The notes beneath the pieces were generated by a model. That model was not told where the DNA came from. It worked only from the letters and a program-made list of their open reading frames with translations, and ran no database searches. A stretch of 39,586 nt of DNA from Thauera phenolivorans (GTDB taxonomy: Bacteria; Pseudomonadota; Gammaproteobacteria; Burkholderiales; Rhodocyclaceae), in the NCBI RefSeq assembly GCF_001696715.1, contig NZ_MBFM01000003.1:206175-245760 (forward strand), given 5' to 3'. The position numbers were made by a program, and so were the translations under genes. This document shows, piece after piece, positions 1 through 8,158 of the stretch; position 1 is the stretch's first letter, and the number at the start of each line of letters is the position of its first letter.

Positions 1-3000
1 CGTGTTCCCGATGCGGAAACCATCGACGACCTCATCCACGACAAGATCGAACCGTCCGACTGGGGCGCACACCTCGGCAAGTCCTCATCGTCGATGGTCA
101 ACGCCTCGACCTGGGCACTGATGCTGACCGGCAAGGTTCTGGACGACGATCCCAAGGGGCCGGTGCGGGCGCTGCGAGGCCTGGTGCGCCGTATGGGCGA
201 GCCCCTGGTTCGCACCGCGGTCGGTCAGTCGATGAAGATCCTCGGACGCCAGTTCGTGCTCGGTGAGACCATCGAGGAGGGTATGAAGAATGCCCGCGAG
301 CTCGAGAACCAGGGTTACACGTATTCCTATGACATGCTTGGCGAGGCGGCGCGTACCGATGCAGATGCCGTTCGCTATCACGCGGCCTACGCCAGGGCGA
401 TCACCGCGATCGCCAAGCAGGCCAAGGGTGACGTGCGATCCAGTCCCGGCATCTCGGTGAAGCTTTCGGCGCTGCATCCGCGCTATGAATACACCCACCG
501 CGACGCGGTGATCGCGGAACTCGTGCCACGCGCGCTCGAACTGGCGAAGCAGGCGGCCAAGGCCAATATCGGCTTCAACATCGACGCCGAGGAGCAGGAC
601 CGGCTGGATCTGTCACTCGATGTGATCGAGGCGCTGCTGTCCGACCCCGGACTCGCCGGCTGGGACGGCTTCGGGATCGTGGTGCAGGCCTACGGGCGCC
701 GTGCCGCACCGGTCATCGAGGCGCTCTACGACCTTGCCGAGCGGCTCGACCGCAAGATCATGGTGCGGCTGGTGAAAGGCGCCTACTGGGACTCCGAGAT
801 CAAGCTGGCGCAGGAACTGGGCGTAGAGACCTTCCCGGTCTTCACCCGCAAGGTCAGCACAGATGTCAGCTACATGGCCTGCGCGCGCATGCTGCTCGAT
901 CGGCGTGACCGCATCTATCCGCAGTTCGCGACCCACAATGCCCATACCTGCGCCGCCGTGGTGGCCATGGCAGGTAATGACAAGGACAGCTTCGAGTTCC
1001 AGCGCCTGCACGGCATGGGCGAATCGCTGCATCAGATCGTCAAGCAGTCGGAGGGGACGCATTGCCGGATCTACGCGCCGGTCGGCGCCCACCGGGACCT
1101 GCTGGCCTATCTGGTACGCCGTCTGCTGGAGAACGGGGCGAACTCCTCATTCGTCAATCAGGTGGTGGATACCTCGATTCCCGCAAGCGAGATCGCGCGC
1201 GACCCGGTGACCGATTTGCAGCGCCTGGGCCACGCCATCCCCAGCCCGTCGATCCGCCCGCCCGGCCAGCTGTTCGCGCCCGATCGCAAGAACTCCCGCG
1301 GCTACCGGCTCAACGAACCCGCCTCGATCCTGCCACTGTTGAAGGGGCGCGAGGCGTTCGCCAGCACGACCTGGACCGCCGGACCCATGCTGGCGGGCAG
1401 CCCGGCACCCCGCGGGCCGGCGCGCGACGTCGTGTCTCCGGCCGACGGTTCGCGTGTGGTCGGCAAGGTGCATGAGGCGACGCCGGAAGAGGTGGCGGCC
1501 GCCCTCGACGCCGCCGAGGAAGGCTTCCGCGACTGGTCGGCGCGGCCGGCGGCGGAACGGGCCGAGGTGCTGCGCCGCACCGCCGATCTCTACGAGGAAA
1601 ACGTTGCCGAGCTGATCGCGATCACCACGCGTGAGGCCGGCAAGATGCTGTCCGATGCCATTGCCGAGGTGCGCGAGGCGGTGGACTTCCTGCGCTACTA
1701 CGCCAACGAGGGCGAGCGACTGGAAACGGAAGAGCCCGGCCGTGCCCGCGGCATCTTCGTCTGCATCAGCCCTTGGAATTTTCCCCTGGCCATCACCACG
1801 GGCCAGATCGCCGCGGCGCTGGTGGCCGGCAACGCGGTGCTCGCCAAGCCCGCCGAACAGACGCCGCTGATCGCCGCCCGTGCCGTCGAGCTGATGCGCG
1901 AGGCAGGTCTGCCGGCGGCGGCACTCCAGCTGCTGCCCGGCGACGGGCCGACGGTCGGCGGGCCGCTGACCAGCGATCCGCGGATCGCGGGCGTCTGCTT
2001 CACCGGCTCGACCCCGGTGGCGCAGATCATCCACAAGGCCCTGGCGCAGAACGCGGGGCCGGATGCAGTGCTGATCGCCGAGACCGGCGGGCTGAACTCC
2101 ATGATCGTGGACTCCACGGCGCTGACCGAGCAGGCGGTGCGCGACATCCTGATCTCGTCCTTCCAGTCGGCCGGCCAGCGGTGTTCGGCGCTGAGGATGC
2201 TGTATGTCCAGGAAGAGGCGCGCGACCGGCTGCTCGACATACTCTACGGCGCCATGGAGGCGCTCACCATCGGCGATCCCTGGAAGACCGACACCGACGT
2301 GTCGCCGGTGATCGACACCGACGCCCAGAACGAAATCAGTGCCTATGTGGCGGCCCAGGAAAAGTCCGGCAAGGTGCTGAAGAGGCTGCCTGCGCCCGAG
2401 GTCGGTACCTTCGTCACTCCCGCCGTGGTCGAGGTCGGGGGAATCGAGGATCTCGAGCGTGAGATCTTCGGCCCGGTCCTGCACGTGGCCACCTTCAAGG
2501 CACGAGACATCGATAAAGTGGTCGACGCCATCAATGGCAGGGGATACGGGCTGACCTTCGGACTGCACACCCGGATCGACGACCGCGTGCAGCAGATCGT
2601 CGAGCGTCTCCGGGTCGGCAACGTCTACGTGAACCGCAGCCAGATCGGCGCCATCGTCGGCTCCCAGCCGTTCGGCGGCGAGGGCCTTTCGGGCACCGGG
2701 CCCAAGGCCGGCGGCCCGCACTACGTCACCCGCTTCCGCCGCACCGCCGCCGTGGATCATCACGACGCGCCGAAGGGGAGGGCAGTGTCACTCGGGGAAC
2801 TCCAATCGGCCCTCGACGGGCTGGACGCAAGCAACTGGGCGGCGCGGCCCGATCGCGTCGCCGTGTTGCGCAAGACGCTGAGCGGCAAGAGTGGCCTGAT
2901 CCGCAAGGCGCTCAACGAGACCGCAGCCCTGGACATGACGCCGCAGACGCTGCCAGGGCCGACGGGCGAAAGCAACCGCCTGTCGCTGTATCCGAAGGGG

Positions 3001-3387
3001 CCGGTACTCTGCCTGGGGCCCACCCTGGAGATTGCGCTTTCGCAGGCGGTGCAGGCCCTCGGCGCGGGCTGCGCCGCGGTGCTCGTCGCGCCGGACGCGG
3101 AGCAGTCCGTGCGGCCGCTGATCGATGCCGGCGCGCCGGTTGCCGCGCTCGACGGCATCGTCTCGGCCGACACCCTGAGCGCGGTCAAGGGTATCGCGGC
3201 GGTGGCCGCGGCTGGCGCCAGCGACTGGACCCGCGAGCTGCGCATCGCGCTCGCCAGCCGCGACGGCGCCATCGTCCCGCTCGAGACCCAAAGCATCTCG
3301 CCGGAACGCTACGTGGTGGAACGCCATCTGTGTATCGACACCACGGCGGCGGGCGGCAACGCGAGCCTGCTGGCGACGGCAGCGTAG
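1..3387 (+). CDS. putA: Bifunctional proline dehydrogenase / P5C dehydrogenase PutA, 5' truncated by window edge
   Basis: The frame is open from base 1, so the gene begins outside the window; 1128 codons are visible and the 3' end is complete. PutA oxidises proline to pyrroline-5-carboxylate (FAD, PRODH domain) and then to glutamate (NAD, aldehyde dehydrogenase domain). The PRODH barrel fills about the first 400 visible residues, with RLVKGAYWDSE and FATHNAHT as family hallmarks. The P5CDH domain follows, with PWNFPLA, the FTGSTPV cofactor loop, the ETGG glutamate motif and the catalytic cysteine in SAGQRCSALR. The last ~200 residues are the C-terminal domain of long PutAs. Whether an N-terminal DNA-binding ribbon-helix-helix is present cannot be seen. 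It converges on the cupin gene with 93 bp between the stops. Confidence 0.96.
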   Translation, partial: RVPDAETIDDLIHDKIEPSDWGAHLGKSSSSMVNASTWALMLTGKVLDDDPKGPVRALRGLVRRMGEPLVRTAVGQSMKILGRQFVLGETIEEGMKNARELENQGYTYSYDMLGEAARTDADAVRYHAAYARAITAIAKQAKGDVRSSPGISVKLSALHPRYEYTHRDAVIAELVPRALELAKQAAKANIGFNIDAEEQDRLDLSLDVIEALLSDPGLAGWDGFGIVVQAYGRRAAPVIEALYDLAERLDRKIMVRLVKGAYWDSEIKLAQELGVETFPVFTRKVSTDVSYMACARMLLDRRDRIYPQFATHNAHTCAAVVAMAGNDKDSFEFQRLHGMGESLHQIVKQSEGTHCRIYAPVGAHRDLLAYLVRRLLENGANSSFVNQVVDTSIPASEIARDPVTDLQRLGHAIPSPSIRPPGQLFAPDRKNSRGYRLNEPASILPLLKGREAFASTTWTAGPMLAGSPAPRGPARDVVSPADGSRVVGKVHEATPEEVAAALDAAEEGFRDWSARPAAERAEVLRRTADLYEENVAELIAITTREAGKMLSDAIAEVREAVDFLRYYANEGERLETEEPGRARGIFVCISPWNFPLAITTGQIAAALVAGNAVLAKPAEQTPLIAARAVELMREAGLPAAALQLLPGDGPTVGGPLTSDPRIAGVCFTGSTPVAQIIHKALAQNAGPDAVLIAETGGLNSMIVDSTALTEQAVRDILISSFQSAGQRCSALRMLYVQEEARDRLLDILYGAMEALTIGDPWKTDTDVSPVIDTDAQNEISAYVAAQEKSGKVLKRLPAPEVGTFVTPAVVEVGGIEDLEREIFGPVLHVATFKARDIDKVVDAINGRGYGLTFGLHTRIDDRVQQIVERLRVGNVYVNRSQIGAIVGSQPFGGEGLSGTGPKAGGPHYVTRFRRTAAVDHHDAPKGRAVSLGELQSALDGLDASNWAARPDRVAVLRKTLSGKSGLIRKALNETAALDMTPQTLPGPTGESNRLSLYPKGPVLCLGPTLEIALSQAVQALGAGCAAVLVAPDAEQSVRPLIDAGAPVAALDGIVSADTLSAVKGIAAVAAAGASDWTRELRIALASRDGAIVPLETQSISPERYVVERHLCIDTTAAGGNASLLATAA

Positions 3388-3480
3388 ACGCCGCGTTGCC
3401 CGCAGGCTTTTGTTCCGACAGGCTGCCAGGTCGAGGGCCATGCCTCCCGGCGTTCACGCGGGGCGCTGCACAGCGCGCCG

Positions 3481-3864
3481 CTACGCAGCACGATATGGCC
3501 GTACCTGGTCCTGCTCTGCCGGATGGTTGCGCGCTACCACCGCACGGGCGGCTTCGCTGGCGCTTAGATTGACCGCTTGGTGGGGAATACCTGCCGGGAT
3601 GAACAGAAACTCCCCCGTTTCGCTGATAACCTCGTTCTCGAGTTTCGTGCCCCAGCGAGTCAGCACCTTTCCTGCCAGCACATAGATTCCGGTTTCGTAC
3701 CCGAGGTGGTAGTGAGGCTCCGACTTGGCGCCAGGGGGGATCGTCACCAAGTGCATGCTCAGCCCGCTCGCTCCCACCGTCTGAGCTGAGATACCAATGA
3801 AATACGGGAGACTCTGACGCGTCAGGACTTCACGGTCTGGACGTATCGCTTGCACTTCCTGCAT
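3481..3864 (-). CDS. Small single-domain cupin protein
   Basis: 127-residue protein with one cupin fold. The metal-binding motifs are visible: H51-x-H53 with E57 in PHYHLGYE, and H95 in PAGIPH, preceded by a G-rich turn. Substrate is not predictable; proteins of this kind include small dioxygenases, isomerases and sensors. The reading frame runs further upstream into the IS66 element, but the ATG at 3864 is chosen because GAGGAGG lies 6 bases before it and the upstream part is IS sequence. Sixty-six bases upstream of the start lies the end of the inserted IS66 element, which probably disturbs its native promoter (see findings). No signal peptide. Confidence 0.85.
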   Translation of the reverse strand: MQEVQAIRPDREVLTRQSLPYFIGISAQTVGASGLSMHLVTIPPGAKSEPHYHLGYETGIYVLAGKVLTRWGTKLENEVISETGEFLFIPAGIPHQAVNLSASEAARAVVARNHPAEQDQVRPYRAA

Positions 3865-3922
3865 GTCGCCCTCCTCTTTGATCGGTAATTTGTGGCCGGA
3901 CACTATCTCAGATTGTGGATTA

Positions 3923-3930
3923 CAAGCGCC
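3923..3930. repeat. Target-site duplication, left copy (CAAGCGCC)
   Basis: Eight bases directly outside the left IS66 inverted repeat; identical to 6360-6367. Confidence 0.93.
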
Positions 3931-3957
3931 GTAAGCGGTAACCGAGCGGCGTTCTTG
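3931..3957 (+). repeat. IS66 left terminal inverted repeat
   Basis: Begins GTAAGCGGTAACCGAGCGG. It matches the right end with 3 mismatches over 26 bases. The natural tnpC stop (3959-3961) lies just inside it. Confidence 0.9.
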
Positions 3958-3958
3958 C

Positions 3959-5611
3959 CTACTTCGAGCGCGGGTGGAGATCGGATCGAAGCGGATTGGC
4001 CGCGAAGTGTTGCTTCCACAGCCTTGGGGTGAGTTGCGCGACATCGGCGGCAGGGTGCTGGCCGACGCGCTGGAGCACATCGACCAGATAGGCATAGGGG
4101 TCGATGTCGTGCAGGCGACAGGTGGCGATCAGGCTCTGCGCGATCCCCACGTATTTCGCGCCGACCTCGGTCCAGCAGAAGAGCCAGTTGCGGCGGCCCA
4201 TCGGCACTACGCGTAACGCCCGCTCGAGGTGGTTGGTGTCGATCGGCACCTCGGGGTCGGCGAGGTAGACCTCGAGGGCGGCCCGGCGCTCACGCACGTA
4301 GGCCAGGGCAGTGGTCAGCGGTGAGCTCGGCAGCAGACCGTGGGATTCGAATTGGGCGTCGACCCAGTCGAAGAACCGGTCGACCATCGGCTTGGCCTGG
4401 GCGAGCCGGTATGCGCGGCGTGCCTCGCCGATGAGTTGTGCCTCACGGATGTGCTGCTCTACCGCGTAGAGCTAGCCGATCATCTCCAATGCCTGCGTCG
4501 CCCGTTCGGGCTCGATCGACTGGGCCTCGAAGAATTTTCTTCTCGAGTGCGCCCAGCATTGCGCGCGCGTGAGCCCGCATTTTTGTGCGTAACGTTCGTA
4601 GGCCGCGTAGCCGTCGGTGAGCAGCACCGCCCCCTCGGGCGGTGGGTCGGTCCCCAGGGTCTGCGCAATGTGTTTGCCACTACGCCCCTCGTGATAGGCG
4701 AAGCAGATTTCGTCGCGCTCGCCATACACCGGCCAGAAGTAGCCGCCCTTCATCTTCCCCGGGCCGGCGCGCCCGGCCTTGATCGGGGTCTCGTCCATCG
4801 CCTTGATGCGACTTGCGCGGATCGAGTCGAGCTGGGCCGTAAAGACCGGCTCGAGCAGCGCGAGCGCCGCGTGGGTGAGCTGCGTGAGCCACGGGCGCGA
4901 GACCCGGATGCCGTTCTCCCCGAGCCGCTGATGCTGGCGGTACAGCGGCTGGTGGTAGCAGAACTTGTCGGTGATGAGCCCGGCGATGAAGCTCACGTCG
5001 GCGCGGCTGCCCTCGATCACCCCGGCGGGGGCCGCCGGGCAGTGGATCGCCTGCGTGTCGCGGCGCTTGATGACCGGGCGCACGTACTTGAGGATCACGT
5101 AGCTGCCCGGGCGCTGCGCCAGGCGGTGGCTCACCTTCTCGCCGATCACCTCGAACTGGTCGGCGGCAAGCCCCTCGGTCTCGGGGTTGGCGAGCGTGAT
5201 GGTCTCGACCGGGACGCGCGTCTCGTCGAAGAACAGCGCCGATTCGTCCTTGTCCTGGGCGTAGTCGGTCCGCGACCCACGGCGGGTATGTCCCGCCACG
5301 GTCTTGCCGGGGACATCGGGCTGCGTGTCGGGGATCGGCAACTCACCCAGATACATCTGCGTGGTGTCGGGTGACACCACGCGCTTCTCGCTCTTCTGGC
5401 CAAAGAGCTGGCGGCGGAACCACTCGAGCTGATGCTTGAGCGCCGCAAACTCGAGCCGCATCGCATCCATGTCGCGCTGCAAGGCGACGTTCGCCTGCGC
5501 CAGTCCGACGATCTGCTCGGGCGCCCACTGGGCGGCCTCGGCAAGGGTCGGAACGGGGGTGCAGCGCGGTGCGGACATGGCGCATATTTTACCGTAGAGC
5601 CCAGCATTCAT
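3959..5611 (-). pseudogene. tnpC: IS66 transposase TnpC, interrupted by an in-frame amber codon
   Basis: The full frame would give 550 residues of IS66 DDE transposase, but a TAG at 4472-4474 (codon 380) stops it. The frame continues without shift on the other side, starting LYAVEQHIREAQ and running to the normal end, so a single base change made the stop. The N-terminal leucine-rich coiled region, the QLFGQKSEK segment, the first catalytic Asp (about 273, in MDETPIK) and the second Asp (about 333, in LLTDGYAAY) are before the stop. The catalytic Glu (about 463, in NHLERALR) is after it. The truncated product should therefore be inactive. The ATG at 5611 overlaps the tnpB stop (ATGA); a second ATG at 5578 is possible. 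Confidence 0.93.
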
Positions 5612-5967
5612 GCGGGTTTCACGGCGTTTTCGGGCAATCTGAAACGGCGCTTGGTGCGGGCCGGCTCGATGCCTTCGAGCAAGAGCTTGAGCCCGGTCCA
5701 ATCCATCTGGCGCGTGCGGACCTGCGCCCAGTTCGACACGAAGCGCCCCTGCTCGAGACGCTTGGCCCACACGCAGAATCCGGTGCGATCCCAGTACAGC
5801 ACCTTCATCTGCGTGCCGCGTCGGTTGATGAACACGAACAGCTCGCCCGACAGCGGATCGCAGCCGAGCGCCTGGCGTGTGAGCGCGTACAGGCCGTCGA
5901 AGGATTTGCGCATGTCGACCGGGCGGCCATAGACATGGACCCGGACCGCGCCTTCGGGGAAGAACAT
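5608..5967 (-). CDS. tnpB: IS66 accessory protein TnpB
   Basis: 119 residues of the IS66 Orf2 family, recognisable by VHVYGRPVDMRKSFDGLYAL near the start and by FVFINRRGTQMKVLYWDRTGF in the middle. It is needed for IS66 transposition, but its biochemical role is not well defined. Its start ATG overlaps the tnpA stop (TGATG-like junction at 5965-5969), and its own stop overlaps the tnpC start, so the three genes are translationally coupled. It looks intact. Confidence 0.93.
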   Translation of the reverse strand: MFFPEGAVRVHVYGRPVDMRKSFDGLYALTRQALGCDPLSGELFVFINRRGTQMKVLYWDRTGFCVWAKRLEQGRFVSNWAQVRTRQMDWTGLKLLLEGIEPARTKRRFRLPENAVKPA

Positions 5968-6275
5968 CAGCCGCGCGACAGGTGAAGGCTCACGCCGTCG
6001 CCCAGGTCGAGCCGCAGTTCGAGGCGACCGGTGCCGCCGAGTTTGAGCGTGCCGGCGTCGACAAAGCCAGTGGCCTCCATCGCCGGCGCGGCAGGCTGCG
6101 TACTCGGCTCGCCCAGCAGGCTACGCCAGCGCCGGAAGCTCGACTCGCTGAGCCCCTCGCGGGCGCAGAACGGCTCGATCCCCAGGCCGCTCGCGGCAAA
6201 CCGCGCAAAGACGGTTTCCCACTCCTGACGGCTACGCCGCCGCCACTTGTTGTTGGTCGCTGTCGCCCTGGTCAC
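5967..6275 (-). CDS. tnpA: IS66 accessory protein TnpA (HTH)
   Basis: 102-residue IS66 Orf1 protein. A helix-turn-helix of the transposase-OrfA kind spans about residues 17-52 (EWETVFARFAASGLG then CAREGLSESSFRRW). The C-terminal part is variable. First gene of the IS, about 84 bp inside the right inverted repeat, with a GGAGGAG-type ribosome site just before the ATG. Likely a DNA-binding accessory protein for transposition. Confidence 0.9.
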   Translation of the reverse strand: MTRATATNNKWRRRSRQEWETVFARFAASGLGIEPFCAREGLSESSFRRWRSLLGEPSTQPAAPAMEATGFVDAGTLKLGGTGRLELRLDLGDGVSLHLSRG

Positions 6276-6332
6276 TGCCGGCTCCTCCCTGATGAATGTG
6301 GGAGGGATTGTTCCGCGTGGGCGCGGGCGGGC

Positions 6333-6359
6333 AAAGAACGCCGCTCAGTGACCGGTTAC
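6333..6359 (-). repeat. IS66 right terminal inverted repeat
   Basis: Read from 6359 leftward it begins GTAACCGGTCACTGAGCGG and pairs with the repeat at 3931-3957. Confidence 0.9.
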
Positions 6360-6367
6360 CAAGCGCC
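6360..6367. repeat. Target-site duplication, right copy (CAAGCGCC)
   Basis: Eight bases directly outside the right IS66 inverted repeat; identical to 3923-3930. Confidence 0.93.
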
Positions 6368-6562
6368 GTTCGCCCTCGACTGCAACCGACCACACCTCGA
6401 GATAAAGGAAGGATTGCTGTCCGGTGTAAACGAGCACCGATACTTTTCCTGCAATTGGTCCCCGTACGGCGCCGATGCTGCAACGGCTCGGTGCGTCATG
6501 ATCATGCATGCCATCCCTGCGCATTCATGGCAATCCGATACCGATAGAGCCGTCACCGGCGT
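6368..6562. other. Gene-free stretch between the IS66 element and the MFS gene
   Basis: About 195 bp with no convincing gene. Before the IS arrived it was the upstream region of the cupin gene. Read on the minus strand it holds TTGCAG (6382-6387), which in the repaired sequence lies 18 bp from TGTAAT at the cupin side of the IS. Confidence 0.5.
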
Positions 6563-7735
6563 TCATCCGCTTGAATGGCGGCGCGCCAGTAGCCCGACGA
6601 GCGCGAGCACCGCAAAGCCGCCGCCCGCGATGAAGGTGAATCGTGCGCCGAACTGGTCCCACAAAAGGCCGGCAATCGCACTGGCAATCAGCATGGCGAT
6701 ACCGGCGACCAGGTTGAAGAAGCCGTAGGCCGTGCCACGCAGGTCGGCAGGTGCAATGTCGGCGATCATCGTCGCCAGCAGGCCCTGTGTCATCGCCATG
6801 TGCAGGCCCCAGAAGGTGATGCCGCCCCAGACCCAAATCCAATGGTTGCCGGCGGCAAGCAGCACGTCGGCGACGATCAACAGCGCAAGTCCCCAGGTCA
6901 GCAGGGTTTCGTGCCGAACCCGGTCGGCGAGCTTGCCACATGGATAGGCTGCAGCCGCATAGACCACGTTCATGCCGACGAGCACTAGCGGGGTCCAGGC
7001 GATAGGCAGGCCGCCCTCGTTCGCCCGCAGCACGAGGAAGGCTTCGGAGAAGCGGGCTAGCGTGAAGACCGCGCCGATACCCACCACCCACCAGTAAGCG
7101 GCGGGAAGGCGCGCCAGATTCGCGCGTTCGATCGGGTTGCTGCGCTTTCCGTCCGGCCTGCGCTCCGGCTCCTGCACGCCGAATAGCAACAGGGCGACGG
7201 CGAGGAAGGCCGGTATCACGGCCACCCAGAACACCGCACGGAAGTCGTCGGCCCACAACAGCATCAGCCCCAGCGCGAGCAGCGGGCCGACGAAGGCACC
7301 TACCGTGTCGAGAGATTGCCGCAGGCCGAAGGCGGCGCCACGAATCTCCGGCGGAGCAAGGTCGGCGACCAGTGCGTCTCTGGGCGCACCGCGTATGCCC
7401 TTACCGACGCGGTCGATGAATCGGGCGGCGACGATCAGGCCGGCGCCGCCCGCCAGCGCGAAGAGCGGCTTCGACGCGGCCGCGAGGCCGTAGCCCAGTA
7501 GCGCCAAGGGCTTGCGCTTGCCCCACCGGTCCGATAGCGCGCCGGAGAACACCTTGACGATCAGGGCCGTGGCCTCCGCTACGCCTTCGATGAGACCGAT
7601 GCTGAACGCGCTCATGCCCAGGGCGGTCGCCATGAACACCGGCAGCAGACTGTGGATCAGCTCGGAAGAGACATCCATCGACAGACTGACGAAGCCGAGC
7701 GCCCAGATGCTTTTCGGGAGGGTGGGCCTGTTCAT
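6563..7735 (-). CDS. Major facilitator superfamily transporter
   Basis: 390 residues, almost all hydrophobic segments, consistent with about 12 transmembrane helices. The MFS loop between helices 2 and 3 is clear (GALSDRWGKRKPL, about residues 65-77), with the R-D-R-x-G-K-G-IRGAPRDAL segment after helix 4 and the repeat GKLADRVRHETLL in the second half. Family members export drugs or move small solutes; the substrate cannot be read from sequence. It lies alone on the minus strand, with IS66 downstream and a scarred intergenic region upstream. The ATG at 7735 has no strong Shine-Dalgarno sequence. Confidence 0.88.
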   Translation of the reverse strand: MNRPTLPKSIWALGFVSLSMDVSSELIHSLLPVFMATALGMSAFSIGLIEGVAEATALIVKVFSGALSDRWGKRKPLALLGYGLAAASKPLFALAGGAGLIVAARFIDRVGKGIRGAPRDALVADLAPPEIRGAAFGLRQSLDTVGAFVGPLLALGLMLLWADDFRAVFWVAVIPAFLAVALLLFGVQEPERRPDGKRSNPIERANLARLPAAYWWVVGIGAVFTLARFSEAFLVLRANEGGLPIAWTPLVLVGMNVVYAAAAYPCGKLADRVRHETLLTWGLALLIVADVLLAAGNHWIWVWGGITFWGLHMAMTQGLLATMIADIAPADLRGTAYGFFNLVAGIAMLIASAIAGLLWDQFGARFTFIAGGGFAVLALVGLLARRHSSG

Positions 7736-8158
7736 TTCAGCGTATCCAGATCAAGCGCGCGCGAGCTGCGGGGTCAGGTCTTTCAATTGCTCACGCGTCA
7801 CTGACTGCGTTCGACCCTGACCTGCCTGATGATGCTGCAATGGTCGAAGGCGAGTTTCTGATCTTCAAGCGGCCAGTCGTCTCTTCAGGTCGGCTCAGTG
7901 AGGCAGAGGGGCTGGCTGATGACTTTGGCACGCCGAGTCGGTGGGCGATCCTTGAACTTGAGCGCGGGATCGCGCCCAGACCGGAAACTGTCGTCATCGG
8001 GGAGGTCCTCGCGCTGCTGCCGAAGCCGTGGAAGGGCACTGAACTGGCGCGTCCGCAACGCCTCCATCGGCGCCGTGCCCGGCGGGCGAACGATGGCGTG
8101 CTTTGACGCGACCGGCCACCTGAAAGGGATCGGATCCGCGGTGACCTCCGGGTGAACC
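7736..8158. other. Scarred intergenic region, no intact gene; possible transposase remnant and REP-like sequence
   Basis: 423 bp without a credible gene. On the minus strand about 8055-7885 reads QREDLPDDDSFRSGRDPALKF, then ISQP, vaguely like the YEDLxDxDxLRxDPAFK...SQPTLSRLEN stretch of IS1380-type DDE transposases. It then hits a stop, so it may be a decayed fragment. Near 7770-7822 the arms GGGTCAGGTC and GACCCTGACC form an imperfect inverted pair resembling REP-type repeats. Both readings are weak. Confidence 0.3.

Larger units (their letters stand above)
3931..6359 (-). mobile_element. IS66-family insertion sequence, complete ends, 2429 bp
   Basis: Both ends are visible. The left end starts GTAAGCGGTAACCGAGCGG at 3931 and the right end, read inward from 6359, starts GTAACCGGTCACTGAGCGG; 23 of the first 26 bases match as terminal inverted repeats. 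The element is flanked by the 8-bp direct repeat CAAGCGCC at 3923-3930 and 6360-6367, the target-duplication length typical of IS66. It carries tnpA, tnpB and tnpC in the usual order and all on the minus strand. tnpC has a premature stop, so the copy is probably not autonomous. Intact TSDs and well-matched ends suggest a fairly recent insertion. Confidence 0.95.

Noticed and set aside
1147-2763. 538-codon minus-strand frame opposite putA
   Set aside because: Antisense shadow of the PutA aldehyde dehydrogenase domain; no domain of its own.
3462-3477. Hairpin GCGCT/AGCGC between putA and the cupin gene as a terminator
   Set aside because: Stem is only 5-6 bp with a tiny loop and no U-run on either strand.
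4472-4474. Amber codon in tnpC as a programmed recoding or pyrrolysine site
   Set aside because: No recoding signal is visible, IS66 transposases normally have a sense codon here, and a point mutation is simpler.
7840-8106. 88-codon plus-strand frame in the MFS-AraC gap
   Set aside because: No ribosome site, no recognisable domain and an Arg-rich tail; the minus strand gives a slightly better, though still weak, explanation.
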